Assembly (NCBI RefSeq): GCF_052857255.1
Contig: NC_135505.1
Location: 29,352,499 to 29,416,498, forward strand
DNA length: 64,000 nucleotides
Source: Amblyomma americanum
Lineage: Eukaryota > Arthropoda > Arachnida > Ixodida > Ixodidae
Direction of reading: 5' to 3'
Shown here: positions 1 to 11,033 of the stretch, piece after piece
Numbering within the stretch: the stretch's first letter is position 1
Layout of the letters: every line of letters starts with the position of its first letter
Program-made: the position numbers and the translations under genes
Notes under the pieces: model-generated
The model's database searches: none
Seen by the model: the letters and a program-made list of their open reading frames with translations, nothing else
Told to the model about the DNA's origin: nothing

Positions 1-1037
1 CTAGGCTGGTAAGTCTAGCTGCCGAGGTGTATCGTGCCTGTCGTGTGTAGTCCGGGGCTAGTTTGCAAGAAGTGATCTGCCGTCGCCTCCGTAGCGGGAG
101 CGGGGCAGAAGGGGCGGGTCGGAAGAGGAGTCCTCAATGTCCTGGAGGCCCTGACCGCAGTCTTCATCGGAGCACCCATCCGGATTCTCCTCAACGCCGC
201 CTCTTCACGGTGAGTTCGACAGCCGGGAATGTTGGATCCGAGAGCAATAAATAAAGCACGCGTAGACCGGCGGAGAAATATCTTTTCGCGCTGTACGGCA
301 TCTCCAGCGGATAGGCTCAGTATAGGCAGCGGGTATGTCATCTGCAGTAGATGGAACGCATTGTCAGCTTCCCTAAGATGTTATGTGGTGCATAGAGCCG
401 ACACAACTCGGATATAGCATGGATATGATTGCACAATACGATGCACATCGTCAAAAACATTCTGCGGACATGTACGCGCTTTAGAGCCCTAACTGCTGGT
501 GTAGAATCTGGATATTGGAGAGGACGGGTCGGTGGTGGAATACAGAAGCGGTCTTTTAAAGTAGACATACTGTCACGAATGCCTACGAGATCTCCTATCA
601 CAGAAGTAAGCGCCGCCTCTGAGATATAAGAACATTTCTGGCGTACTACATCAGTTAAAGCTGGAAAAACGAGACTGGTGTGCAAAATATGGTCTTTCGT
701 ACTTGCGTCCATGTAAGCTTCAAGCGCAGCTATGGAGTATGTTGCGAGGGGGGTCTGAATCTGTCACTAAACGGTGAACGTTGCGCATGATACTTAGTGG
801 TTGGTTGTCGGTGGCTCGGGACGCTGCCAGGAAGAGGGTTCAGAAGGTGCAGCATGAGCGGGTAAGGCGAGTCAAAGTAATGTGCAATGTGCCAGGCCCG
901 ACGCTGCTGGCATTGCTCGAAGTTTCTGGCTGGACGCAATAGGACGGTGCTCCACGAGCTCATCAATATTATTCACCTGAGTTCCGCTTATAGTGTGCAA
1001 ATAGGGATGAAGCGAAGAAGCAAAGTTTGGTTTGGGC
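1..1037. other. Unassigned DNA
   Basis: No family was recognised here. The longest minus-strand open frame (338-712, 124 codons starting from ATG) has no motif I know and no clear splice or promoter context, so I do not call it a gene. Confidence 0.3.
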
Positions 1038-1267
1038 TGGTTTATGGGGGTTTAACGTCCCAAAGCGACTCAGGCTATGAGGGGCGCCGTAGTGAAGGGC
1101 TCCGGAAATCTCGACCACCTGGGGTTCTTTACGGTGCACTGACATCGCACAGTACACGGGCCTCTAGAATTTCGCCTCCATCGAAATTCGACCGCCGTGG
1201 CCGGAATCGAACTCCCGTCTTTCGGGTCAGCAGCCGAGCGCCATAAGCACTGTGCCACCGCGACGGC
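1038..1267 (-). repeat. tRNA-headed SINE, type B (3' end ...GACGTTAAACCCCCATAAACC)
   Basis: Read on the minus strand, the copy starts with a tRNA-like head ending near 1267 (A-box region around GGCTCAGTGG, decayed here, and B box GGTTCGATTCC-like). The shared core with TGCGATGTCAGTGCACCGTA follows, and the copy ends in the type-B tail at 1038-1060. It matches the copies at 43.7, 47.3 and 59.0 kb along its whole length. No convincing target-site duplication was found. Confidence 0.85.
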
Positions 1268-1812
1268 TTCGAAGGAGGCCAGTGAAAACCCGCATGGCCT
1301 CTCTGTTGACCGTTTTCAGGGGGACCTAGTCTCTTAGGGTAAGTTGTTGGAACTGGGCTTGATAAACAAACCGAGGCTGTAACACAGAGCGCGCTGACGA
1401 TCGAGCCATAATAAAGTCTGTACCATCTGTTTTCTCGGCAATGCGGCGAAATAAATGCTGTGTACTGACGGCCTTCTTTGGCACATATGAAACCCGCGGC
1501 GCTGCAGCTGCTTTTGTGGCTCTGTCCTTGCATTACAAACCATAATATAAGCGGCGCGCTGCAGCTGCTTCCCGTTTACGTATAAATTATCCCCCATCTA
1601 GTTGCCCTAAAAAGTGCAAGCGGCTGTCGGACCGCTGCTCCTTGGTTGTGCTAGCTAGCGTGGGAGTGAAATGGGACTTCACTATGGTGTGGAATAATGC
1701 GTTCTGAGTTTGCGGCTTCGTGCTGCATAGGCGTACGGTTTCCTTTCAAGAGCGATGGCGCCTCAAAATTATCGCGCCACAGCGCGTGCATAGTTGCCTA
1801 GTTTAAAAGAAC
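1268..1812. other. Unassigned DNA, possible old LTR piece
   Basis: Contains AATAAAG near 1410 and a short repeated GCGCTGCAGCTGCTT motif (about 1499 and 1557). It has the look of a retrotransposon end region but lacks paired LTRs or coding sequence. Confidence 0.2.
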
Positions 1813-1959
1813 TTCTTGTTGGGCTAGTTGGTGCACTGCTTTGAAGAACCACGTTGCGCATTCAAAACAGACAAACACAGCAAAAGGCCAAGGCGCTCTT
1901 TCCGTCTCATTGGCCTTTTCCTGTGTGTGTCTCTTTTGAATGCGCAACGTGGTTCTTCA
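1813..1959 (-). mobile_element. Hairpin element H1
   Basis: Arms at 1842-1891 and 1910-1959 are reverse complements over 50 bp with 3 mismatches, around an 18-bp loop. The tail, read on the minus strand at 1841-1813, contains CACCAACTAGCCCAACAAG and matches the tails of H2, H3 and H4. The arm sequence is not shared with the other copies. No target-site duplication could be recognised for this copy. Confidence 0.7.
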
Positions 1960-3197
1960 TAGTTCCCTTCTCGGAATATAAGTTATAAATCATTTTAAAT
2001 ATGCGCCTGTGAACAGACACCAAAGAGCCTTTTTTTTTTGTGCCGATCCAGACAGCTGCTTTGTGAAGAATGTCCTTGCATGAAGCAGTCGGTCTGATGG
2101 TAATACTGGCAAGCGAAGAAAACGAAGATCTTGAAAATTTTATAATGAGGTCATGTGTTACCACACCACGTGTAACAGAAATACATGAAACGGTAGTCTT
2201 AAAGCAAGACAACTACCCGCTGCGACAACAATTCGTTTTTGCTGGCCTTCAATCTGGCGTTGATACTTATATGAGAAACTACTGCTTTTTAGTACTTGAA
2301 GCTTATTGGTGGGAATAAAATTGTTGAAAAATTTGTTTACTTCAATTCTCTGGCGAGGACAAAAACAAGCTATGATAGAGAGTCAGGCGGCTCAAGTATG
2401 ACATGTTATGATATGCGGGTTTAAAGTCCGAGGGTGACGCCCTGTTGTGTGACCAATTTCTTCACTTGAAGTTGCGGAATTCGGTATGGTCACGTAAATA
2501 CAGAAGACTGAGGCTCTGTTCGTGGCTAGTTTTTTAAAAGCTGAACTAACGCCCCTGCATATCTCCAATGACATGTTTACCCCCTTTGTACGAAACTGTA
2601 TTCAAGCTTGACTAGAGCAGTCGTCTGCTGAGCAAACGAAGCAAAAGTTTAAACCAGGTGCTGGGTTGCACGCACAATGCTTGTGCTCTTGCACACAGCA
2701 GTTGCGTTAGGATTTCAATTTATTTGTTCTAGTCACGTCTAGTCACTTTGAGATTCTGGTGAGGTCTGTTCATTGTCAGTTCGCAACTTTCATGGGAGTC
2801 TGGTGCAGCTACCAAGGACTTTTTTTAGGCGAATTTACCAGTCATATTGCAACTGGGATGATGTTTCATGTTGGTCAGGGTGTGCACTAATTCATATTTT
2901 TTGGGACAGCTTGGTAGGCAGCCCTTCGACATGCTCCACAGATTTTTTTCCTGGTATTATAGTTTATTTCTACCCTTGCAGTGTCATGTGCACATAGGCA
3001 AGAAAATGAAATTCCGTGATACGTTGATTTTGCATTTGACCAATACTGATGTTTCAGTGTTACTGTTTCCAACAGTGCTCAAAATGCGAAGAAAATGTTG
3101 TGCATGCCTGTAAAAATAGTTGTTAATATTTGGCTTTCCTGAGACCTGCACAGAGTACCAAGGTCTATGATGAGCGAGAAATGGCGAGCAGCCCTTG
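1960..3197. other. Unassigned AT-rich DNA
   Basis: Nothing recognisable. Short open frames (for example 2070-2318 plus) lack homology that I can see. Confidence 0.3.
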
Positions 3198-4248
3198 TGT
3201 CACCACTTCGCGCACTTTTGCGTGCGTTCCCAGACACCCTTAGCGCGTGTGGGGGTAGCGGTCTCGGTCACAAAAGAGATTCCCTCGACTCAGCGTGGCA
3301 TGCTGAGCCGGAGACCAGCTACCAAATGACAAGGGAGGTGGTCATTTTGTGCCCAGCTTTCGCCGGTCGCAAGACAGAGAATGGGTCGGAGCCAAAGGTT
3401 CACAAACAAAACAAAGTTCATGCAGCAAAGAGACGATGCAGAGTATTTTCACAATCACTCGTACGAGCACATACAAAGTGATTTACACAGTGCAACTCAT
3501 GCAAAGTAACAATCGAGAGAGATTACAATTTAACAGAACTTTTGCACCTAAAGTGCACTAACACACAGAGAGAGACAAACAACAAAAGATAATTTGTTCA
3601 CCGGGCACTGGGACAGTCCGACGACCTGAGGAGCACGACGGAGCCGTCCCGCAGACTGGCGCACGTTGTCTCGCTGGTCCGTGGCTGGGCGAGTGGTGTT
3701 CTTCCGGGAGTCGTGCGGGCGCGCCTCTGAGAAGCTTAAACGGCGGCTCGGGCTAAAAGGCAGCGGTTGAATCCCCTCATTTATAGGCGCAGTCCGCGTC
3801 TGTTTGTTCTTCGCACCAAGGCAGGCGCGAACATACACGCAGTATCAACAGCACAAGCTCCTTCTCCTTCTCACGCCGGGCGCGCGACCCCATTGGTCGA
3901 GCGCGGAAACCGCAATCCAGAAGAATCTGGGACCTTCTCGCGATGCGAAGTCGCCGGCGCGAGAGCGAAGGGGCGAGGGTATCAATTTAGCGCGGTGAAG
4001 GTTACGCCCTTTCCTTTGACGATGAGTAGAAACTACTCTGACATTCAGAGACATCGACGCCACGCGTGGCCATATTTCCGTTGGCGCCGTGCCGGCGAGC
4101 CGAGTCGAAAGGGCAGCAGCACACGCAACGTTACGCGCTCTCCGGGGCTCCTTACGCGACGTGTTTTTGTTGTTTTATTTTATCTCGCGCGGGCGCGATT
4201 GCTTACGCGCAGCGCCGTTTTTTCCAATATGCGCCGAATTTTGTGACA
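3198..4248 (-). repeat. Probable solo LTR of a gypsy-like element
   Basis: The 1051-bp GC-rich block begins TGTCAC and ends GTGACA, a perfect 6-bp terminal inverted repeat of TG...CA type. It is flanked by CCTTG (3193-3197) and GCTTG (4249-4253), a 5-bp target duplication with one mismatch. A TATAAATG box lies on the minus strand around 3776-3783, which fits an LTR promoter. No second copy or internal region is present. It differs in sequence from the LTRs at 4348 and 11034. Confidence 0.5.
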
Positions 4249-4347
4249 GCTTGAGAGGTGTAGATGCTGCGCTTCCTAGTTGGAGATATATCAGAAGGCT
4301 ACGATGGGAATGTGTTGCTGTGCACCGATTACTTAGTTTGAAGGTTT

Positions 4348-5388
4348 TGTGATGACCCCCATAATGCGCAGGTCCACACGGGACGGAGAGGCAAAGAGAC
4401 ACCGTATGGTTCAGTTTAAACAAACAGGTATATTCAATAATTACACATGATTAAGATTATACATCAGAGGCTGGGGCGTCCGAGCTTACGTGCCGACGAC
4501 TTCATGGGGGCGATGGAGTGGCTCCGGAGTTGGGCTCGAGCGGTTGCTGGCAGAAGCGGCACGCCGTCGGGCTTCGGCGCTGAAGGCCCTCTTGGCGAAC
4601 GATGTCGTCCTCAGCTCAGCCTGGACTGCATCCGTTTACATGTGCTTTTAAGCACTTGATTAACAAAGGACTAAGGGCGGTCATTTCCAGTGGCCCGCCT
4701 AAAGCATCAATTCTCCAATCCAAAATAACATGCGAGATGGGGACAACCCCTTGGGTTGGGCTTAGCCTCGAACCCAGAGTCTGTTAACAATACAAACTAA
4801 ATAAACAACAAAAACGCCACCACTCTCTCTCAAGTGAGAGTATACACAGGCTCTCTCTTCGGAGCTAATTCACTAGCGCCTGTCTTTCCACATTCTTGGC
4901 GAGTACTGCCTGTCCGCCATGACAGGTGTCCGTCACGGCCCTTCTGGGAATGCGCTTTTGTTCACGAGACACGGCGGGAAGCTGTGGGTGCCTTCCCGGC
5001 GATAGCCCACGTCGAAAGGGGAAGGAGGGAAAGAATGTTGTCTTCGCGGTAGCGCATAGCGTCGGCTGTGGTACGGCGCGCTCTGGCCCGCTGACAGCTC
5101 CCTTGTCCTGGAATGTGCCCGGGAGGGCCGCACCTGGAACGGCCACGCAAATTGGGGAGGATAAAGCCTGTTTCTCCGCGGCGGCGGCGGCGGGTCCGGT
5201 TGTTCTGGTCGTCACTCAAAGAGCATGGCTGGGTAATTGATGATGCCGCTGTCACGGCGGCGGGTCCCTTCGTTCTGGTCGTCACTCAAAGTGCATGGCT
5301 GGGTAATTGATGATGCCGCTGTCATCTGGGTCTCCGTCTACGCCGCGCCGTGGAACGCGGAACCTCGCAGCACACAAGGAATGTCACA
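4348..5388 (-). repeat. 3' LTR of the gypsy element
   Basis: Direct repeat of 11034-12074, 1041 bp, with TG...CA ends. It contains an internal 70-bp tandem duplication near the end that is 5' on the minus strand, the expected U3 region. Confidence 0.93.
5184..5323 (-). repeat. Two 70-bp tandem units in the LTR U3
   Basis: TTCTGGTCGTCACTCAAA occurs at 5203 and 5273, a 70-bp period. The same pair is present in the other LTR (about 11870-12009), so the duplication predates this insertion. Paired repeats in U3 resemble the enhancer repeats of other LTR elements; enhancer function is inference. Confidence 0.75.
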
Positions 5389-5880
5389 CTCGCTCACCCT
5401 CCAGAAGAATGTTCTCCGAACATTTGAGTCCCTGCAGCTCCCCTTGTCTTTCTGAATCGCCTCGCACAGTGCGTCCGACAAAACACTTTTCGCTGCACTC
5501 AACACCACTGCACAACACCAATGCCTCCGCTGTCATAACTGGCGTCTCCAGGGGCAGCACTGATCTTCTTTTACAGATAAACATGAAACTCAGCACCCAA
5601 GCCTCTCCTTTCTAGTCCAAACTGGACGAAATAAATTTACCACAGTTACAAAGGAGCTCCCACTTCTAGCACGATCACGGCACAGACAAAAATATAGATA
5701 ACGAAAGGAAGTAGGGCAGGTTCTGCATGCGCTCCGCATGCTCTCCTGTGAAGGTGTTACTTAATGACAGAAAGGTTTAACTATTAACTCCGATAACTTA
5801 ACACATACGCATATAGCAATATTATGAGCTGCGGCATTACACAATTCTAACCAGTTCACAACTCCGCTCTGTTTACGCCA
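5389..5880 (-). other. Gypsy 3' noncoding region with polypurine tract
   Basis: The purine-rich stretch TGGAGGGTGAGCGAG (minus strand, 5403-5389) directly abuts the 3' LTR and is the likely plus-strand primer. The remaining 475 bp between it and the end of pol holds no open frame of interest and no envelope gene. Confidence 0.6.
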
Positions 5881-8826
5881 TTAGTCCGACTTAGCTTTCC
5901 GATTTCGCAGCGGATATCGGCCTTCATGAGTCATACTAAGTAAGTCTGTGCCCCTTTGCCTGCTTTGGGACTCGCGAGGGATCGTGGCAGGAGCCTCTCC
6001 TGGCGTTATCTGCGCGGCAACCTCGCGCGCTTCTTCTTCTAGCAATGCATGAAGTAAATCCGGTGGCATTCCGGCCGTCACCTCGGGCGCCTGCCGAACA
6101 AATGCAGGAGAGGGCGTTTCTTGCGAACTATCTGCGCGCTCCGCTTCACTTCTGTCCCCATCAAAATCCGCGCTTTCCCTTTTCTCATTTCGTGAATACT
6201 GAACCGGTGCCGACTTGAGGCGATTTGCGTGTATCCTTATCAAACGCCGGTTCACGTCTCGGACTCTGAAGTTTACCGGAGAAAGCTTCTCGACAACCTC
6301 GCACGGTCCTCTCCACTTCGTCTGGAACTTACGAGCTAGCCCAATCTGCCTTTGGCAGTTTTCAATGTACACGCTGTCCCCGACATCAAACGGCGCGTCT
6401 CTAGCACTGCGATCGTGCACCTCCTTCCTGCGCTTCGCCGCTTTCTTTAAGGACTCCTTTGCGATGTCCCTCGCCACTTGCAAGCGCGATTCTAGCTCAA
6501 CCTTATAGTCGTCCAGTGAAGCGTATGGGACACGACGGGGGCCCTCTGGCACTTCAATAGGCTGGTCCGGGTCTCGGCCGTAGAGAAGAAAGAATGGCGA
6601 TTCGCCCGTGCTCTCGTGTGCTGCGGAATTGTAGGCAAACATTGCATACGGGAGCCACAAGTCCCAGTCCCGCTGGTCGCGCGAAACAAAATGCGACAGG
6701 AACCCGGCCACGGTTTGGTTCAGTCGCTCCACCGCGCCGTTGCAAGCCGGATGGTACGGTGTTGTCTGCTTCTTAGCGATCTTAAGCAGCTCGCAAACTC
6801 TCCTCATTAGCTGCGACACGAAGTTCGTTCCCCGATCTGTCAAGAGTTGCCTCGGGGGTCCATGTCGGAGCACGATCTGTTCGACAAATGCTCTTGCAAC
6901 CGTGTCTGCCTTCTGATCTGGGAGTGCTACCGCTTCCGCGTATTTTGAAAGGTGATCGACAAATACTAAAATGTACTTGTTTCCGGAAGTGGTCGTGGGC
7001 AATGGGCCCATTATGTCCATACCTGTCCGCTCGAAGGGAGCCGAAACCTCAGGGAACGGCTGAATTGGAGCTGGTCTTCGTCCCTTGGGTGTTTTTCTTT
7101 CGAGACAGGAATGACACTTCGCACAGTAGTCTCTAACGTCCTGTCGCATGCCACTCCAAAAGTACAAACGCTCCACACGCCTGCGTGTCTTCGCTACGCC
7201 AAAATGACCGGCGCATGGCGCATCGTGAAACGCGCGAAGAACCCTTTCTGTCCACGACCGAGGTATGACGACTCTCTCCCAAGCGGTTTTCTCTGGTCTC
7301 CCTTTCCTGGTTGGCCTCGTGCGCCGACACAGGGTGCCGTCTTTGCCAATGAAATAACCTAGCTGTTCGGGGTGAGACGGTGCGTCCTCTAAGCTTTCGA
7401 TTATTCGCTTCAGGTCCGGATCTTTGCACTGCTCTGTGCGTAATTCGGCGGGGTCGACTACGGGGACAAACTCATGTATAGCTGCCACGGCAGCTGTGCG
7501 GCTGAGTGCATCAGCATTCAGATGCGTCTTTCCTGACTTGTGCTCAACTTCAAAGCAGTATTCCTGCAGGTGTAGATTCCATCTAGCGAGTCGCGAGCTA
7601 GGGTCCCTGACACTCATCACCCATTTCAGAGGATGGCAGTCTGTGACTAGCTTGAATTTGCGGCCGTAAAGGTAGCATCTGAAGTGCTTTACTGCCCAGA
7701 CAACGGCGAGGCACTCCCTTTCCGTAGCTCCGTACTTTTGCTCTGTGGGGATCAGCTGTCGGCTATCAAAAGCAACGGGATGTTCTTTGCCCCCGATAAC
7801 CTGAGATAGCACGGCACCCACTGCGAACTTTGACGCATCTGTGGCCATAACGAAGGGCAAATTAAAATCCGGGTGGCGCAACAGCGGTGCACTCATTAGC
7901 TTCCTTTTCAGGGCCCCAAAAGCATTCTCCGCGTTCTCGTCCCAGCGAAAGGCGACATTTTTGGCTGTTAAGGCGGTGAGCGGCTTAGCGAGCTTGGCGA
8001 ACTCCTCTATGTGCCTTCGGTAGTAACCGATCAGGCCGAGAAACTGCCGGACCTGGCGGACGCTAGTCGGGGATGGAAAATCCGAGACACACCTTAGTTT
8101 CTCAGGGTCCGGTCGCACGCCGTCAGCTGAAACAACGTGCCCGACGTATTTCACCTCGTTTTTGAGGAATTGGCACTTAGAGGGCTTCAGCTTGAGACCC
8201 GCTCCTCTTAGTCGCACCAAAACCTGCTCAATATCGCGCAAATGGTTCTCAAAACTGTCACTGTATATGATAACGTCATCCATTTACACGAAGCACAGCC
8301 TCCCCAGAAGACCTGCCAGGATAACATCAGCGGTTCTCTGCCAGACAGCAGGGCTGTTGGCCAGACCCATCGGCATTCTTTTCCATTCATAGTGCCCTGA
8401 GGGCGTGTTGAATGCCGTTTTCTCGGCATCTGCCGGATCCATTGCTATCTGCCAGAATCCCGCCGCCATGTCCACTACCGTGAAGTACCTGGCAGAGCCC
8501 AGCTGAGAAAGCGTCTCCTGTATATTGGGGATGGGGTATGGATCGATGCGAGTTACGGCATTTAGTTTGCGGTAGTCCACTACCAATCGATACGAGCCAT
8601 CTGGCTTTTCCACCAATAGTGCTGGTGCTCCCCAGGGTGACTTTGAGTGTTCGACAATGCCGCGATCAATCAGGTCCTGCACCTGCCGCTCCATCTCCTC
8701 ACGTTGGGAGTAAGGAATCCTGTACGCACGCTGGTAAACGGGCGATGAAGTGCCGGTTTCTATCATGTGCTTTATAACGCCACAGCAGCCCAAATCCAGG
8801 TTGGACGCGGCGAATACCTCCGAGTA

Positions 8827-8985
8827 TCTTGAACAAACAGCGCGAACAAAGACGAGCACAAAAGACAAGAAAGCGAACGACACGGCGCTGAGCACAAAAG
8901 ACAAGAAAGCGAACGACACGGCGCTCGTCTTTGTTCGCGCTGTTTGTTCAAGATGCTTAACCAACTAGCCCGCCAAAACGTGTTA
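8827..8985 (+). mobile_element. Hairpin element H2, inserted in gypsy pol
   Basis: Perfect 31-bp arms lie at 8827-8857 and 8923-8953. The loop side holds two identical 36-bp tandem units (8854-8889 and 8890-8925), each ending CACGGCGCT. The tail (8954-8985) contains TTAACCAACTAGCCCGCC. The insertion is flanked by an 11-bp target duplication ACCTCCGAGTA (8816-8826 and 8986-8996) within gypsy coding sequence, so both the boundaries and the polarity are firm. Confidence 0.88.
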
Positions 8986-9937
8986 ACCTCCGAGTAGTCG
9001 TTCAGCAAACCAGCCAGAGCCTCCCTTTCCCTGGATTTTACGTGAGAAAGATCGAACGACACCTTTGGAGCAGCCGAAGGACTAGCATGCTCTACAGTTG
9101 CGAGTACCGTATCGGTGGGCTCACGTTTCTCTATCGCAGAGGTGAAGAAAGCCAATGTTTTGTTCTTGGGAAGGCTCAGTGGCTGCTGGCTACAGTTAAC
9201 CACCCGTAGGGGCACTCTGTGGGCGTCATTAACTGTCACGAGGCACGCGGCTGCCTTCAGGCCATTGCTGAGAGAGTCGACCGGCTCAAGCACTCCCACG
9301 GCGCCGCTCTCTACATCTGAAGGCACAAACGCGTACAAAATGTGCTCCGACCAAGGAAGGACGACCGCCGCATCGATCAGCCTGACGGCAACCCGCGAAT
9401 ATACCTTCTCCAATGATCCCACTGTTTGACGGGTGTCAATATCGGTAACGCGAATCTCAGCCCCTCTCCTGTTCAAAAACGGAACTTTTGATCCGCCCGC
9501 ATTAACCTCTTCCTCAGAGAATGAGACTACTACCTTCCCTTTTCTCAAAAAATCCTGCCCTAATATACCTGACACTCCGTTTGGCAGAGACACCGTGTCC
9601 GAGAATACGTAGCAGGGGTGCTACAATGCAATTCCGCTGAGAGAGAAGTGTAACCGGTAGAGTCCACTTATGCCAAGAGGATCCCCCGTTATGCCTACAA
9701 ATTTGGTTGCCATACCACCAGACGCTTCCAACACCTCGCGGTCCCCCTTCCTTCGAAGCGTGTTAAAACTGCTCTCCTTAAGCAATGTCACCTTTGACCC
9801 CGTATCTATCAACAATTCCATGCAACAACCATTTAACTTGCAACGCACAACAGGGCATGCCTCGTCGGCCACACAAACTACCACCACCTCATCATCCACT
9901 GCTCCCTCCCCACGCTCCTCAGGCTGGGGAGGACTAT

Positions 9938-10879
9938 CTAGTTTTTTGTCTCGGTATCTGGAGCCCCGCTGTAGGCTTGCTTAGGGCGTGTCTCGCCTGC
10001 TTCTCTTTGTGGCTCCCCACGGCGCACGTTTTGGCAGAACCTGGCGATGTGTCCGCGACCCTGGCAAGCGAAGCATACGATTTCTTCAAAATCTCGCATA
10101 CCGCGCCTGTAGCTTTGTGGCGGTCTCCGGTTTCCAGCGAATGGGCGCTGTTGAGCGCGCGCTTCAACCTGGCATTCTACCTGCTGAGATAGCAGCTGTT
10201 CTAAGCGATCTAACCGCTCTGTCAAGAGAGCAACCTCAGGGTTGAGCACCGCTCTCTCTATGACGCGTACTCTCGCTGCGGCTGTCGTTAACGCCTCATT
10301 TTGTTCCTCATCCAATGCGGCCTCCACGGCTTGGTCGAAATTGCTCGGCTTGCGCGAGAGCACGAACCGGCGCACGGGGTCTTGCAGCCCAGCCACGAAC
10401 AAAGTGGTCATTTCCTCTTGAAGTATATCCTCCGCGTATTTCTTCTTAAGCTGGTCTCCTTCCTCCTCCCTGCTTAACGTATCGCGCGCTAAGCGCTGAA
10501 GCCGCGACGCAAACGTTCGCACTTCCTCCCCTACCATCTGTCCGGCGTCACGGAACCTCTGTACTCGCACGTGACGTGGTTCAGTGTCAAAATGCTCAAA
10601 CGCGAGCTTCTTAAATTCCGCAAATGATTTTGTGGATTTTACTTTTTCGTCTCGCCATGCAAAATCATGAGCAGCTCCTGCCATCTTACACCTCGCCATT
10701 CCCAGCATTTGAGCATCGGACCATCCCCCCATTTTCCCAATCTCTTCTAGCATGGAAAAGAAATCGCAGATTGGAACCCCTGTCTTATCTCCCGTAAACG
10801 TCGGAATGAAGCTTCCTAATGCCAGCATGCTTGCTCCGAGCGACGGCTGTGGAGTGGGAGCTGCCTCAGATAAAGACAT
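9938..10879 (-). CDS. gag: Gypsy gag (313 residues)
   Basis: Structural polyprotein that packages element RNA into virus-like particles. I place the start at ATG 10879 (MSLSEAAP); upstream codons in the same frame lack an ATG. The capsid-like region (residues about 20-190) contains FIPTFTGD and the AGAAHDFAW and FDTEPRHVRVQRF stretches typical of gypsy Gag. A region with coiled-coil tendency follows around residues 190-235. A single CCHC zinc knuckle (CFACQGRGHIARFC) sits near residues 268-281. The frame is intact and ends in TAG at 9940-9938, immediately after the A AAA AAC heptamer that would direct part of translation into pol. Gag looks functional although pol is not. Confidence 0.88.
   Translation of the reverse strand: MSLSEAAPTPQPSLGASMLALGSFIPTFTGDKTGVPICDFFSMLEEIGKMGGWSDAQMLGMARCKMAGAAHDFAWRDEKVKSTKSFAEFKKLAFEHFDTEPRHVRVQRFRDAGQMVGEEVRTFASRLQRLARDTLSREEEGDQLKKKYAEDILQEEMTTLFVAGLQDPVRRFVLSRKPSNFDQAVEAALDEEQNEALTTAAARVRVIERAVLNPEVALLTERLDRLEQLLSQQVECQVEARAQQRPFAGNRRPPQSYRRGMRDFEEIVCFACQGRGHIARFCQNVRRGEPQREAGETRPKQAYSGAPDTETKN
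9941..9947 (-). promoter_or_regulatory. -1 ribosomal frameshift heptamer A AAA AAC
   Basis: On the minus strand, gag ends ACA AAA AAC TAG. The heptamer is in register (X XXY YYZ) with the gag codons, directly before the stop. Slipping back one base enters the pol frame, which is open through to the protease at 9899 and beyond. This is the canonical eukaryotic slippery site; a downstream structure was not computed. Confidence 0.8.
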
Positions 10880-11014
10880 TTTTTTTTTCAAGCCCTCCGG
10901 TGCCTCAAGCCTCTCAAATGGGGTAAAAGTCCCACAATCAGTCCCGTGATTCCCTTTTGATTACAATTTTGAAGTCATGAATGTCGCAGCATTCAGAGGA
11001 CATTTGCTTTTGAG

Positions 11015-11032
11015 ACCCCACTTCTGACACCA
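11015..11032 (-). other. Primer binding site, tRNA-Leu-like
   Basis: One base inside the 5' LTR, the minus strand reads TGGTGTCAGAAGTGGGGT. This is complementary to a tRNA 3' end of the form ...CCCACTTCTGACACCA, which I recognise from animal tRNA-Leu. The preceding 10880-11014 is an untranslated leader. Confidence 0.75.
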
Positions 11033-11033
11033 G

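Larger units (their letters stand above)
5881..9947 (-). pseudogene. pol: Gypsy pol: protease, RT, RNase H, integrase (broken)
   Basis: Pol polyprotein that would copy the element RNA and integrate the DNA. The protease (about 9780-9830) has the LLIDTGS active-site motif. Reverse transcriptase follows at 8900-7950; RNase H shows MATDAS, ATERE and TDCHPL at about 7850-7600. Integrase has the H/H and C-x2-C zinc finger near 7100-7190 and the three acidic residues in GMDIMG, LTDRGTN and NGAVERLN. A GPY/F-type module with KWRGPC lies near 6300. The frame is broken by a TAG at 9621-9623 and by a TAA at 8281-8283, exactly at the tyrosine position of the YxDD box. H2 (8827-8985) also interrupts it. 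The two sides of H2 are in different frames, and the offset equals the length of the insertion plus one target duplication. Below 8280 the frame is open for 800 codons. Confidence 0.93.

Noticed and set aside
338..712. 124-codon minus frame as a gene
   Set aside because: It is the longest frame of the first kilobase but matches nothing I know and has no supporting signals; kept only as an unassigned frame.
1813..1959. H1 as a microRNA precursor
   Set aside because: The 50-bp stem would look like one, but the shared tail and the relation to H2-H4 mark it as a mobile element. It may still yield small RNA.
5881..6000. Envelope gene at the 3' end of the gypsy element
   Set aside because: Only about 490 bp of noncoding sequence lies between pol and the LTR; no signal peptide, furin-like site or membrane segment.
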